Positions 52,512 through 62,806 of a stretch of 64,000 bases of DNA are shown here, piece by piece. Below the pieces are notes generated by a model that ran no database searches, was not told where the DNA came from, and saw nothing but the letters and a program-made list of their open reading frames with translations. Origin of the DNA: Diphasiastrum complanatum (taxonomy: Eukaryota > Streptophyta > Lycopodiopsida > Lycopodiales > Lycopodiaceae); contig CM055098.1 of the NCBI GenBank assembly GCA_029204225.1, forward strand, positions 49,913,063 to 49,977,062. The letters run 5' to 3'. How positions within the stretch are numbered: the stretch's first letter is position 1; each line of letters starts with the position of its first letter. The translations under genes were made by a program, and so were the position numbers.

Positions 52512-55500
52512 AACTTGGCAAATCTAGTGTACATCTATCTACAATTCCAAGAGCATATCTTAACTTAAAAAATGGATCTTTGGACAATGGTTTGGTTAAG
52601 ATATCAGCTATGCATTCGGATGATGGTACATGATGTAGTTGCACTTCCTTGGATTGTACCTTCTCCCTCACAAAGTGGTGAGCTATCTCAATATGCTTTG
52701 TTCTAGCATGGAAGATAGGATTTGAAGCAATTTGTTGAGAAGCTTGATTGTCACAAAATATGTAAGGGATCTCCTCGGCCTCTAGCACATGTAGTTCCAT
52801 CAAGAGTCTTCTTAGCCATAAGAGCTCTTTGGTTGTTGAAGTCAATGCCTTGTACTCGGCTTCACAAGAAGATAGTGAGATTGTATCTTGCTTTTTGGAA
52901 AGCCAAGATATCACTCCTCCACAAAGAAATGTTGCAAATGCACTAATGGACTTCCTATCCATCTTGTCACCTGCAAAATCTGAATCCGAGTAGGCTCTCA
53001 AGTGCAAGTTAGATCCTTCATAAAGTATACCAAAAAATCTAGTACTAGAAACATATCTAAGTACTCTCTTGGCACTTTTCCAATGATGAATTAAAGGAGC
53101 TTGCATACTTTGACTCAACTTGCTTACACAAAAACTTAAGTCAGGTCTAGTGATGGTTAAATAGATTAGAGAGCCTATAAGCTTCCTAAAGAGAGTGATG
53201 TCCTCAAAGGATGCTTCATCACCTTCATTAGTTGCTTTCACAACATGCTCCATAGGGGTGTCAATCCCCTTACAATCTTTCATACCAAATCTTTCAAGAA
53301 TGGAAGTAGCATACTTAGATTGACTTATGAAAGTACAATTGCTACTTCTAGACACTTCTATCCCAAGTATAAACTTTAGGAAGCCTAGATCTACCATCTT
53401 GAACTCACTAGATAAGTCAACTTTTACTTTGCCTATGCCATCATCATCATTTCCTGTCATAATGATGTCATCAACATAAAGAACCAAAATGATGATCTTT
53501 CCTTCATTACATTTGAAATATAAAGAAGGTTCATAAGCACTTAGTACAAAGCCAAGGGAATAGAGAAAATCATGCAACCTAGAGTACCAAGCTCTAGGTG
53601 CTTGCTTCAAGCCATATAGGCTCTTCCTTAAGTAGCACACCTTTTGCTCCTCACCAATCTTGATGAAGCCCTCGGGTTGCATCATGTAGATTTCCTCTTC
53701 TAAGAAGCCATTCAAGAAGGCATTTGTCACATCCATTTGGTAGAGATCCCATTTGAACAAAGTAGCAATGCAAATGATTAATCTAATAGTTACAAGCTTA
53801 GCTACAGGTGCAAATGTTTCTTCATAATCCAATCCTTTTATTTGAAGAAATCCCTTAGCAACAAGCCTAGCTTTGTATTTACTAATAGATCCATCTTGAT
53901 TGTACTTAATTCTATAAATCCACTTACATGCAAGTGGTTTCTTTCCTCTTGGAAGATTTACAAGATTCCAAGTATGATTTTCTTCTAATGCATCATACTC
54001 TACTTGCATTGCATCTCTCCAAACTTTAGATTTACATGCTTCTTCAAAAGATGATGGTTCTTCAATCAATGTAGCTAAAAAAGAGTAAGAGGTAGAAGAT
54101 GTAGAGCCTTCCTTTTGCTTTCCCTTGTCCACATAGGTAAGCCTTGAGGGCTCGGCCTTGCTCCTTGATGATCTTCTTGGCCCCTTTTGACTTGGATCCA
54201 AATCTCCATCCTCGGGTTTGTCATGATCCTCCTCGGGTTTGTCAAGATCCTCCTCGGATTTGTCAAGATCTTCAATGCACAATGGGTTAGATCCATTTGA
54301 CAAGCTCTTAGCAAATTGTGACTCATCAAAAAGTACATCCTTGCTTACCTTTACTTTCTTGGATGTAGGATCATATATCCTATATCCCTTGCTATTTTCT
54401 CCATAGCCAACAAAGATTCCTTTGAAGGAGGTAGCATCTTCTTTCCTTCTAGTCTCCAAAGGAATGTGTACATAACAAGTACATCCAAAGATCTTAAAAT
54501 ATTTTACATTGGGTTTCTTATCAAACAAGGCTTGATAAGGTGAGATCCCATCTATAGCACTACTAGGAAGTCTATTACACAAATAATTAGCACATGTTAT
54601 GGCTTCTCCCCAAAATGAGATGGGAAGTGATGCATCAAGCCTCAAGGACTTTGCACACTCACATAGACTCCTATTTTTCCTCTCGGCCACCCCATTTTGT
54701 TGAGGGGTGTAGGAACAAGTGTATTGTAACTTAATACCATTGATCTCACAAAAGTCTTTCATTTTATTGGAGGTGTACTCTCCTCCATTATCACATCTTA
54801 GTGCTTTGATAGAAGTACTAAGTTGTTTCTCTACTAGAGACTTGAACTTAATGAAAGCTTCATAAACAAGATTTTTCTTTGATAGTAACTCAATCCATGT
54901 GAATCTAGTACAATCATCTATAAAAGTTACATACATCAAGGCACCTCCATTACTTGCATGTGAAAAACTATGTACATCAGAATGTATGAGATCCAAGGGA
55001 GAGAGAGATCTTGATGAAGATTTCTTGTAAGAAGATTTGTGTGACTTTGCAAGGCCACATGCCTCACACATTTTTCCACACTTCTTGAAAGCTCTTGGTA
55101 GGCCGAGAGCTAGTTCCTTGCTTGCCATTGACTCCATAGATTGAAGATTAGGATGGCCTAATCTCTTATGCCAAAGCTCCACTTGAGTTAGCTCCTCCCT
55201 AGCCAAGTTCACACTTTCACTTGCAACATTAGCATCCAACTTGAAAAGTCTACCTTGCTTAATGCCACTAGCTATGCACTTATCATTTTTCAAGATGGAA
55301 CAAACTCCATTCTTGAAATGTACATCTAGTCCATTGTCCATTAATTGTCCTACACTAAGCAAGTTTCTTGAAATGGTAGGAACATACAAAACATTATCTA
55401 GATCTATCCTTTTAGATGTGCCTAAACAAAGAGGTATAGATCCTATGCCATCTATCTTGCATGCTTGATCACTAGCAGTGTATATTGACTTCTTAGAGTC

Positions 55501-56490
55501 ATTACAAGATAGAAGAGTAGAAAAATAATGCTTGTTAAAGGACATGTGGGAACTAGCCCCACTATCTATCCACCATGTGTCTTGACTTGAAGTTGGTGTA
55601 GATGCAACCATTAAGGATGTGTTGAATCCATCCTCATATTCTTCCTCTTGAGCAATGTTCCCTTGATCTCCTTTGGCTTGTTGATTCTTCTTCAAGTAGC
55701 ATTCTGAGGCAAAGTGTCCTTTCTTTCCACAAAAGAAACACTTTAGTTTTGCCTTGTTCTTCACTTTGCCTTTGGAGGTAGATCCTCCATTCTTCATCTC
55801 GGCCTCCTTGCCTTGATTTTTCTTGAATGGATTTTGCTTTTTCTTGCCTTTAGATGTAAAGTTAGCTTTCTCCTCTCCTCCATTAAGTGACATGCTATCC
55901 ATTCTTGTCTTGAGGTGTAGAAGCCTACTCTCCTCGGCCACAAGAACATTGTGCAACTTTTCAATGGATGGAAGAGAGTCTTGAATGGCAAATGATTGGA
56001 CTAAGTTGGTAAACTCATCACTTAGACCATTCAAAATGATTTGTACTAGTTCTTGATCTTGGATCTTCTCTCCTATTGCACTTAACTCCTTGTTAAGAGA
56101 TTTGATCCTAAGAACATACTCTTGTCCACTCTCTCCACTTCCTTTCATGCTTTGGAAAACTTGATTTCTTAGCATGAGGATTCTTGAAGTATTGTTGGAT
56201 TCATAAATGCTCTTTAATGAATCCCAAGCCTCTTTGGATGAGGTACAAGAAGACACCTCTTTCAAGAGGTCATTGCATACATTTAACTTTATGCAATGTA
56301 GAGCTAATCTTGCTCTCTTCTTGTATTTGGCTTGTTCTTGGGGAGTTTGAGGCTCTTCCTCTACTCCTTGAACTATGTCATATAGATCATGGATCACTAG
56401 GAGTGATTCCATTCTCACTTTCCAAATGGAATAATTTGTGGAAGTGAGTCTCTCACTTGATTCCATCAAATATCCACCCATGGATGACAT
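52510..56490 (-). CDS. Copia M Gag-Pol polyprotein, 1326 residues, intact
   Basis: One frame encodes everything needed for retrotransposition; the protein would act in cytoplasmic virus-like particles and then the nucleus. Gag occupies about residues 1-290, with SNYxIWKVRMES near 18 and a zinc knuckle CFFCGKKGHFASEC at 251-264. Protease: WWIDSGASSHM near 306 (Asp309). Integrase: LWHKRLGHPN (441/446) and CEACGLAKSH (475/478), catalytic Asp505, Asp567 and Glu603 (the last two separated by 35 residues). Reverse transcriptase: about 830-1110 with Asp920 and YVDD at 1005-1008. RNase H: Asp1169, Glu1210, Asp1247 and a DILTKPL tail. An acidic EEDLDKPEED-type repeat (740-765) lies between integrase and RT. 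The length is usual for copia. The start MSSMGGYLMESSERL matches copia H and I. Confidence 0.98.
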   Translation of the reverse strand: MSSMGGYLMESSERLTSTNYSIWKVRMESLLVIHDLYDIVQGVEEEPQTPQEQAKYKKRARLALHCIKLNVCNDLLKEVSSCTSSKEAWDSLKSIYESNNTSRILMLRNQVFQSMKGSGESGQEYVLRIKSLNKELSAIGEKIQDQELVQIILNGLSDEFTNLVQSFAIQDSLPSIEKLHNVLVAEESRLLHLKTRMDSMSLNGGEEKANFTSKGKKKQNPFKKNQGKEAEMKNGGSTSKGKVKNKAKLKCFFCGKKGHFASECYLKKNQQAKGDQGNIAQEEEYEDGFNTSLMVASTPTSSQDTWWIDSGASSHMSFNKHYFSTLLSCNDSKKSIYTASDQACKIDGIGSIPLCLGTSKRIDLDNVLYVPTISRNLLSVGQLMDNGLDVHFKNGVCSILKNDKCIASGIKQGRLFKLDANVASESVNLAREELTQVELWHKRLGHPNLQSMESMASKELALGLPRAFKKCGKMCEACGLAKSHKSSYKKSSSRSLSPLDLIHSDVHSFSHASNGGALMYVTFIDDCTRFTWIELLSKKNLVYEAFIKFKSLVEKQLSTSIKALRCDNGGEYTSNKMKDFCEINGIKLQYTCSYTPQQNGVAERKNRSLCECAKSLRLDASLPISFWGEAITCANYLCNRLPSSAIDGISPYQALFDKKPNVKYFKIFGCTCYVHIPLETRRKEDATSFKGIFVGYGENSKGYRIYDPTSKKVKVSKDVLFDESQFAKSLSNGSNPLCIEDLDKSEEDLDKPEEDHDKPEDGDLDPSQKGPRRSSRSKAEPSRLTYVDKGKQKEGSTSSTSYSFLATLIEEPSSFEEACKSKVWRDAMQVEYDALEENHTWNLVNLPRGKKPLACKWIYRIKYNQDGSISKYKARLVAKGFLQIKGLDYEETFAPVAKLVTIRLIICIATLFKWDLYQMDVTNAFLNGFLEEEIYMMQPEGFIKIGEEQKVCYLRKSLYGLKQAPRAWYSRLHDFLYSLGFVLSAYEPSLYFKCNEGKIIILVLYVDDIIMTGNDDDGIGKVKVDLSSEFKMVDLGFLKFILGIEVSRSSNCTFISQSKYATSILERFGMKDCKGIDTPMEHVVKATNEGDEASFEDITLFRKLIGSLIYLTITRPDLSFCVSKLSQSMQAPLIHHWKSAKRVLRYVSSTRFFGILYEGSNLHLRAYSDSDFAGDKMDRKSISAFATFLCGGVISWLSKKQDTISLSSCEAEYKALTSTTKELLWLRRLLMELHVLEAEEIPYIFCDNQASQQIASNPIFHARTKHIEIAHHFVREKVQSKEVQLHHVPSSECIADILTKPLSKDPFFKLRYALGIVDRCTLDLPS

Positions 56491-57075
56491 TTTAGAATGA
56501 ATGCTCTTTTAAAAATCACAAAGATTTTTGAATTTTAAAAGATCTATGAAGTGGCCTAAAGCTTACTAGAATGCCTATAGGCTTGTCTCTATCAAACTAA
56601 CACACAAGCTTGAATGATACTCAAAGATCTTACCAAAAATTTCTAGCTTTCACTCTCACAAAAAAAAATTGCTTTACACTTTTCTTAGAGATTTCACTTC
56701 AACTAAGGATCTGAACAAATCAGCCTCTTAGATCTGATCTTAGACTCTAAAAAGAAATGCTTCAATGATCCAAAACACTATTTGGTCATAGGCATTAGTT
56801 AGAATGAATCTAGATCAATACTATGCTTCAAAAAGCACCAAAAATGAACTAGTATTGTGATTTTGGGACCAAAAAACACAAAGTAACTTGAATTGAAAGT
56901 TGCTGTACGGTTTCACACGTGTGAAAAGTACATAAACAGCCTCCAAGTCGTTTTGATCCAAATGATTACAAGCTATCACTCTAGAAGAACTCGCCCTCAC
57001 TAGTATTGGCCAAAAAAACAAATTTTGCCAATGATCTTTACAAGATTTATGATTCAATGATCACTCTCTTACTTA
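56491..57075 (-). other. Copia M leader
   Basis: 585 bp of non-coding leader between the primer site and the Gag start, carrying one CACACGTGTG palindrome at 56914. It is similar to the copia N leader (27022-27395), which confirms a common family. Confidence 0.85.
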
Positions 57076-57087
57076 GCTCTGATACCA
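57076..57087 (-). other. Primer-binding site of copia M
   Basis: TGGTATCAGAGC on the minus strand directly inside the 5' LTR, complementary to the 3' end of initiator-Met tRNA. Confidence 0.97.
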
Positions 57088-57949
57088 TGATAAATTTTAC
57101 AGTTTTTAGGACAATAATGATTGTACTTTACAATCATAGAGAGTTATTGGTTGCTTAATCAATGAATCTATCAAGTTCTACACATTAGATCTTGATCTAG
57201 ATTCACTACACTTGGATTTAAGCAAGAGCAATGGATCAACACATCATTTTTTAGTGAGAGCGGCTTCACACGTGTGGAGTACTGTCCACTGTACGGACTG
57301 CACCTGAAACAACAAGTACAATGATACTAGATAGCAATCATGCATAAAAATCACAAGACAAATGACTAGAAATCTCACAAAAGTGTAGAGTGCAAAAGTC
57401 TCATCAATTTTCTTAGCAAAATGATGATCCTTTTATGGATCAAGTACATCCATGAGTCTGGTACAGTCCAGCAGGCCTTCACACGTGTGAAGAGTGCCAC
57501 ATCACTCATATCTATCCATTTGATCCATCCTTGATCCTTATCCAATAGTTGACCTTCTAGAATATGACTAAAATCCAAAAAGCTAGTCTCCTAGAATATA
57601 GGAATATTCCCTACAAAATAGGATCTAAGGAAAATGGTCAACTCTTATCTTCTAGTACTCTATACACACATGTGAACATCCACTTGCCATGTGGGAGCAT
57701 TTACTCATGCACATGCAAGGAAAAGCTAATTTGTAGGTGACTAGTCAACTTGACTAAAAACTAGTCATTTCATGTTCACACTAACTAGAATGATACAAAA
57801 TCAATTTGGATATATACAAACATGAAAAGTACATCCTTTCACACATGGGAACATGCTCCACACGTGTGAAATCATATCATCAACATATTCTAATGTTTGA
57901 TCAATATTTACATGAACCAATGTCAAGTGAGAAGTGACAATTTTCAACA
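57088..57949 (-). repeat. 5' LTR of copia M
   Basis: 862 bp and, by eye, identical to 51635-52496 at a constant offset of 5453. It contains the promoter, with palindromes CACACGTGTG at 57267, 57480 and 57859. Confidence 0.97.
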
Positions 57950-57954
57950 CATTT
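57950..57954 (+). repeat. Right target-site duplication of copia M
   Basis: CATTT, matching 51630-51634. Confidence 0.97.
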
Positions 57955-59385
57955 TGTTTCAGACTCTGTTGTTCATCTTCTTTTAGCTTTGCAATGGCTT
58001 TCGGAAGTCGTAGACCACAAAACAAATGTTGTCTCAGTTTCTGTCTGTAATGAAAAAGACTAGGATGGCTCTTGGATACCACGTATCTATAGAAAATTTC
58101 ATTGGGTTTTCATGCATCCCTCATCAAGAGGTGTTTTTGGTAAAGAGAGAAAATCAAATATGGATTATAGGAATTTTTGGAAAGGTAGAATTTTAGACTT
58201 CAAAGTTTCACCCGATGGTCGATCCATTTCAAAGGTCTTGATTCAGCATGTCTACATGCATAAGGAAATTAGAGTGGAAGGCGTAAGTTCAAATGACAGA
58301 CTCAAATGTAATTGTAAGTTTTGGAGAATTTTTTGCTTTGAGCTTTGCATCAATCATTTAGACGTGTATCTGAGTATTTAAATGACATATAGTTTTATGG
58401 GTTTGTGCAGATTTGTATCCATCAAGCATAATCAAATGGCAACCTATACAATCCCTTGTCGGCATCATGGACGTTATTCATTCTGATATTGGTCTTCTGC
58501 AATACAGGCTCCACAAGATCACTTTTGAATTCTTGTATTTTCTTCTATGATTCATTTTACACACCATCCAGTTCAGGTGGAAAATTAGAGACGATATCAT
58601 TATCCTCTTTCTCAAGCAAAGAATGGATTCCTCCAGATTCCACCATAGCAGAGAGCTTCCGATCAAGATTTTTTAAGGACATTCAAAACTGTATGAAATG
58701 TAGCACAGGTTCAAAAAACAATAGATTGCACTGGTTTCTACCTTTTGCAATATTTGTAGATTTTTTTGTTGAATGTAATATTCGTAGAACAGTGACAATG
58801 TTTATTTGTAGTGATTTAACATACAATATGTTATCAAGCCTCCTTGATGATCATTGGGATAAAAAGAGTAATGGCAATATCGAGTGCATAGTTAATAGAT
58901 CGTCAATGAAATTTAGATATCTTATAGAAAAACAAGTCTTTTCTTTAGCATTTTACTATAGAAGATGGTCCAAAGTTGGCAATGGATGGAAAGCATTGGA
59001 TCAGAATTTTACAGTGAATCATCAAGATCAAATAAAAATCCAAGTGAGGCAAAATAATTCTACTGTTACAACAAATGAGGTGGAAGAAGATTGGACACTC
59101 GATCACATTCGATCAGAGCTCACCTTCTTGCAGTATGATATTCCTAAACACTTTGAGAGATTGGTAGGTCTATGTGTGTTTATTTCAATACACATTTGAA
59201 ATGACTTTGAATGTTTTATTTAAACATACTTTAGTGTTTTCGATATTGCAATATTTCATTTAAAATAATCTCAATGTTGATATTGTTTAACACGTTTCTT
59301 TGATGTACAGGTAAGACCAAGACAAGAAAGTCACATACAGTGCAAGGACTTAAATAGAAGTGTAGAAATTGTTGAAACCGCATAA
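57950..59385 (+). pseudogene. Unrecognised multi-exon coding-like region, 3' part of a possible host gene
   Basis: I do not recognise the protein. Reading starts at the copia M insertion site: HFVSDSVVHLLLALQWLSEV, a TAG, then GVFGKERKSNMDYRNFWKGR and ILDFKVSPDGRSISKVLIQH. A good splice donor, T|GTAAGT, lies at 58316 and an acceptor TTTGTGCAG near 58410. A second open part (58506-59163, possible acceptor CAATACAG) reads SSKEWIPPDSTIAESFRSRF, HWFLPFAIFVDFFVECNIRR, NMLSSLLDDHWDKKSNGN and SELTFLQYDIPKHFERL. A donor GTAGGT follows at 59164, an acceptor TGATGTACAG at 59310, and a last exon VRPRQESHIQCKDLNRSVEI ends in TAA at 59383-59385. Phases fit at the last intron. The TAG and a frame break near 58500 suggest a pseudogene or fragment. 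Confidence 0.5.
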
Positions 59386-59641
59386 ACATTGGGATGATAG
59401 ACGTGCAACAACAATGTATTTTTTCAAACAAAAAGGAATACAAAGAAGTCTCAAATGACTTCAAGATTTCATCGAACAATTTGTATTTAGTATTTTGAAA
59501 AATGTACATTTCTTTTAAAATCGATATAATATATTTGTGGCATTCAGTAATAGCCCACTTTCTATTTGCCTATCTGTTTTTCTATGCATCATCATGTGAT
59601 GATATAATTCTATGTGTCTGTCGGAACTTATGTGACAATAT
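59386..59641. other. Spacer between two opposite coding-like regions
   Basis: AT-rich, with no gene seen. It could hold the 3' untranslated ends of both flanking coding-like regions, which converge here. Confidence 0.35.
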
Positions 59642-60020
59642 TTACATTTCAATCAAAGGTGCTTGAGGCATATCCTCAAGCACTGCAACTTCATCCAGAG
59701 AACCCCTGGCAGCTTCATCCGAGGCACCTTCATGCTTGTAGGGCCTTGCACACGATAGTAAAATTTCCAACATTTCATGCCAATATTGATGAATCGCATT
59801 TGTTGATACCTCAGAACATTGGAACTTCAAGATAAAACATTGAGTGTATGTATGTATTAGCCAATGTTTAAAAAAATATAAATACACAAAGTTAACATAA
59901 TATCATCAGGATATTGGAACTTGAGAAAAATACCTCACGGATACGAGCATTTGGAGATTGCACCATATACCAATCCATCACTTGCAATAGAGACCATAAG
60001 AAATCATAAGAGATACTCTC
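59642..60020 (-). pseudogene. Unrecognised two-exon coding-like region, 3' end of a possible host gene
   Basis: On the minus strand the first exon part (60020-59934) reads SYDFLWSLLQVMDWYMVQSP, then NARIRE, and ends at a donor (GAG|GTATTT). After an intron of about 109 bp with acceptor CTTGAAG, the last exon (59824-59642) reads FQCSEVSTNAIHQYWHEMLE, ILLSCARPYKHEGASDEAAR, SLDEVAVLEDMPQAPLIEM and a TAA. The phase is consistent. The upstream side is cut where copia I gag begins. It resembles no retrotransposon domain; function unknown. Confidence 0.45.
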
Positions 60021-60896
60021 CATCACATTTAATAGAGTCTTCTTTCTCATTTGGAATGTTGGCTTGCTTGAGTTGATTCTTCTTCTTGAAGCAATTTGTA
60101 ACATAGTGACCCTTCTTGCCACAAAAGAAACATTTGATATTCTTCTTCTTCTTTGAGGTAGAAGCATGAGAGGTGTCCTCCTCCTCTCCATCTTGGTCTT
60201 TATCTTTTTCTTTGTCCTTGGAGAAGTTTTGGTGTTGCTTTTTGATCCTCCCTTTGTGCTTGGCAAAAAGAGCTTTGCCATCACTATTATAATTGAGTGA
60301 TAACTTCTCCATCCTCAATAGCTTGTTCTCATGCCTTGATTCTTTAGCTATTAGCACTCCTTGCAAAGCCTCCAAAGTAGGTAGATCCTCCTTGATAGCA
60401 TAGGATTGGACAAGGTTCTCATACTCATCTCTCAAGCCATGAAGTATGACTTGGACTAGATCACTTTGCTTTATGGAATCTCCAATGCAAGCAAGCTTCC
60501 TATGAGTATCTTTCACTCTTAAAACATAATTAGTGCTCTCATCACTCTTTTGAGAACTTTGAAAGATTTGATTTCTAAAAGTGAGTAGTCTTGAGGTATT
60601 CTTGGGCTCATAGATTGCTTTGAGAGTATCCCGAGCAACCTTGGCCGAAGTGCAAGCACCAATCTCCCTCAAAATCTCATTGGAGACATTCATTTTGATA
60701 TAATGGAGAGCCATCCTAGCTCTCTTCTTGTACTTTTGTACTTCTTGAAGGAATTGCGGCTCCTCTCAGTCCCAAGTACAATGTCCATCACATCTTGGAG
60801 TGTAAGGATAGACTCCATTCTAACCTTCCAAATAGAATAGTTGGAGGTAGATAGCCTTTCACTAGATTCCAATAGAAAGGAACCCATAGATGCCAT
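60021..60896 (-). pseudogene. Copia I gag
   Basis: The minus strand opens MASMGSFLLESSERLSTSNY and SIWKVRMESILTLQDVMDIV, a frameshift near 60765, then MALHYIKMNVSNEILREIGA, LVQVILHGLRDEYENLVQSY, DLPTLEALQGVLIAKESRHE, GKALFAKHKGRIKKQHQ and the knuckle CFFCGKKGHYVTNC. This is the normal (uninverted) order, showing what copia H gag looked like before inversion. The coding ends at about 60021 in EKEDSIKCDG, joined directly to the unrelated exon at 59642-60020. Protease and the rest of pol are missing. Confidence 0.92.
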
Positions 60897-61641
60897 GTAA
60901 TAGTGAAGACTCCTTGTGAATTAGACAATAAATGTTGCTTTCTTTCGCACTATAGGATCCAATAAGGGTGTGCTACCAACTCCTATGCAAGATCTTGCAA
61001 CAAATTCTGAGATGGACCTCACTAGCTTTTTCAATCTCTCTTGAACTAGATCAACCTCACATCAATTGATGGAGTATGGACAAAGTTTGGGTCAAACTAA
61101 CTTTGGCACATGTGAAACACTCCAAGAATCCACAAAACACTCAAATACAATCCAATTGTATGAAAGAAAGTGGCTATGACCTCAAAATGATGACTACATC
61201 TCAAAAAGATGGGATTGGCAAGCCTAGATTTGAGATTTTGGATCAAACAAGCATGATAGAGTCAAAAGTAAAAGTGTCCAACCAGGTTGGGTGCCCTACC
61301 CACCTTGATTCAATTGACTATAACTTTTGATTGGGAGATCCAATCTCTATGAAATTAATTGCTACACAAACTAGACTCAAATAGCTTTGAAACTAGCTAT
61401 CAAGCTATAGATTTGGATCACACATGGAAAAGAACCACCAAATTGAATTTGGTTGTCCTTCACACGTGTCTACGTAGGGAATTCCATACAATGTCAAAAA
61501 TGATTCAATCCTTATGATGATGAACCCTCTTGATCCAAATTTGCTTGAGATAGCATGGGAGATGCAATCAACACTCTCTAGATCTTGATTTTCATGAAAT
61601 TTTTGAAACTATGGATGAAGAATGCATCAAACACTTAGGTA
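60897..61641 (-). other. Copia I leader
   Basis: Non-coding leader between gag and the primer site. A TTCACACGTGTCTACG motif (61460s) is a one-mismatch relative of the LTR palindrome. The open frame at 61076-61330 (plus) is not a gene. Confidence 0.6.
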
Positions 61642-61654
61642 GGCTCTGATACCA
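61642..61654 (-). other. Primer-binding site of copia I
   Basis: GGCTCTGATACCA on the plus strand, that is TGGTATCAGAGCC on the element strand. Confidence 0.95.
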
Positions 61655-61656
61655 TA

Positions 61657-62353
61657 TGTGAAAATTCAATGTGTGGGAATGATCTCCAAAGTCAAGCTTA
61701 TGCATTTTAGATCAACACTAGATTGAAATCCAAGATCTATGTCCAAATCTAAGGCAAAGAGGCAAAGATAGATGCATAGAAAGCTATTCAAAGTAGTTTC
61801 ACATGTAAGAGAAGTACTTCATAGAAATTCTAAGGCAAACTAGGCTCCTCTCCTTGGGTAGAGAGGAAATAGAGTAGTTGTTCTCAGGTAGAGAGAGAAG
61901 GAAATACAAGCAAAACTTGATTGATCTCACAATTGACTCAAAAATTCACTTACATAATGATTGGTAGACGAGTACATATAAAACTCATGGAGATCCAAGC
62001 TTCAATCCTATTGGACCCCTCAATCCTATCCTCTCTAATCCTATTGGATGAGTGATGCATCCATCTTACAATTCTATTGGACCCTTCGTATGGATTTCTC
62101 AATTTTGATTGGACCATTTGACTTTTGCCGACACTTTGACTTGATCACTCATCAAGTTAAATTTACACAAGTGTCACAAGCCTATCTAGCTTGAGTTGCA
62201 TCATAAACTACTTTTGGCCAAATTGTGGCCTTACATGTGGAATTGACCTCTATAATAATTTTGACCCTATCAAAGTCCTACACAAAGATGCTTGACATAA
62301 AAAACTTATCAAATCCCTAAAGCTATGATAGATAACTTTTTATGATTTTCACA
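61657..62353 (-). repeat. 5' LTR of copia I
   Basis: 697 bp, bounded by TGTGAAAATTC and GATTTTCACA (inverted TGTGAAAA/TTTTCACA termini). Similar to the copia H LTR (39235-39971). GGTAGAGAGGAAATAG and CAGGTAGAGAGAGAAGG at 61855-61900 mirror the CTCTCTCTAC stretches of H. Confidence 0.88.
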
Positions 62354-62408
62354 CAAGCAAGGTGCTGCAAAAATAAATGATTTGAAAACTTAAGATCCAC
62401 AACCGAAA

Positions 62409-62795
62409 CTGACAACGATAAATAGCAGTACCAAGCATGGAGAAAATATCATTGTATTCTCTTTCTATGTGGAGAATTCATCTCTTTTGATTCTATGTCC
62501 ATCTCATGTGTATTTCTCAAGATATCTTGATTTTTAGTGTGTAGATAGTGATTTTTCTTTGTGATCTTGAATCCACACGTGTGAAATGATGTATGTTGCT
62601 ACTGTTGTACGGGCATGGATAATATCATACCGTATGTAAGTGCTCATGATCAGATCTTAAGTGCTTCATGTTTTTCAAAGTTATACCATGTATAAAGTAA
62701 TGATTTCTATCTTGTAGCTAAATCTAGATGTGCAACCAAATTTGGCCAAGATCTTGTTGATCCATTAAGTGCATTTTGGATCTGAATTTTTCACA
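62409..62795 (+). repeat. A-family copia LTR, first of two in tandem
   Basis: From ATAAATAGCAGTACCAAG to GAATTTTTCACA, matching the copia A LTRs in order: ATCTCATGTGTATTTCTC, AAGATATCTTGATTTTTAG, CCACACGTGTGAAATG, GTTGTACGGGCATGGAT, TTGTAGCTAAATCTAGATG. Its first 100 or so bases are missing. No primer site follows (CACAGCTAG). Confidence 0.85.
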
Positions 62796-62806
62796 GCTAG
62801 TTGAGG

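Larger units (their letters stand above)
51635..57949 (-). mobile_element. Copia M, structurally complete Ty1/copia retrotransposon
   Basis: A 6315-bp element with two 862-bp LTRs, a perfect 5-bp target duplication, a primer site, a polypurine tract and a single intact Gag-Pol frame. All parts needed for autonomous movement by reverse transcription are visible. The LTRs start TG and end CA in element orientation. Identical LTRs imply insertion so recent that no substitution has accumulated in either copy. It is the only element in the window that could still be active. Confidence 0.97.

Noticed and set aside
54075-54338. Minus-strand open frame within copia M
   Set aside because: It is a shifted frame of the repetitive acidic linker of the intact polyprotein.
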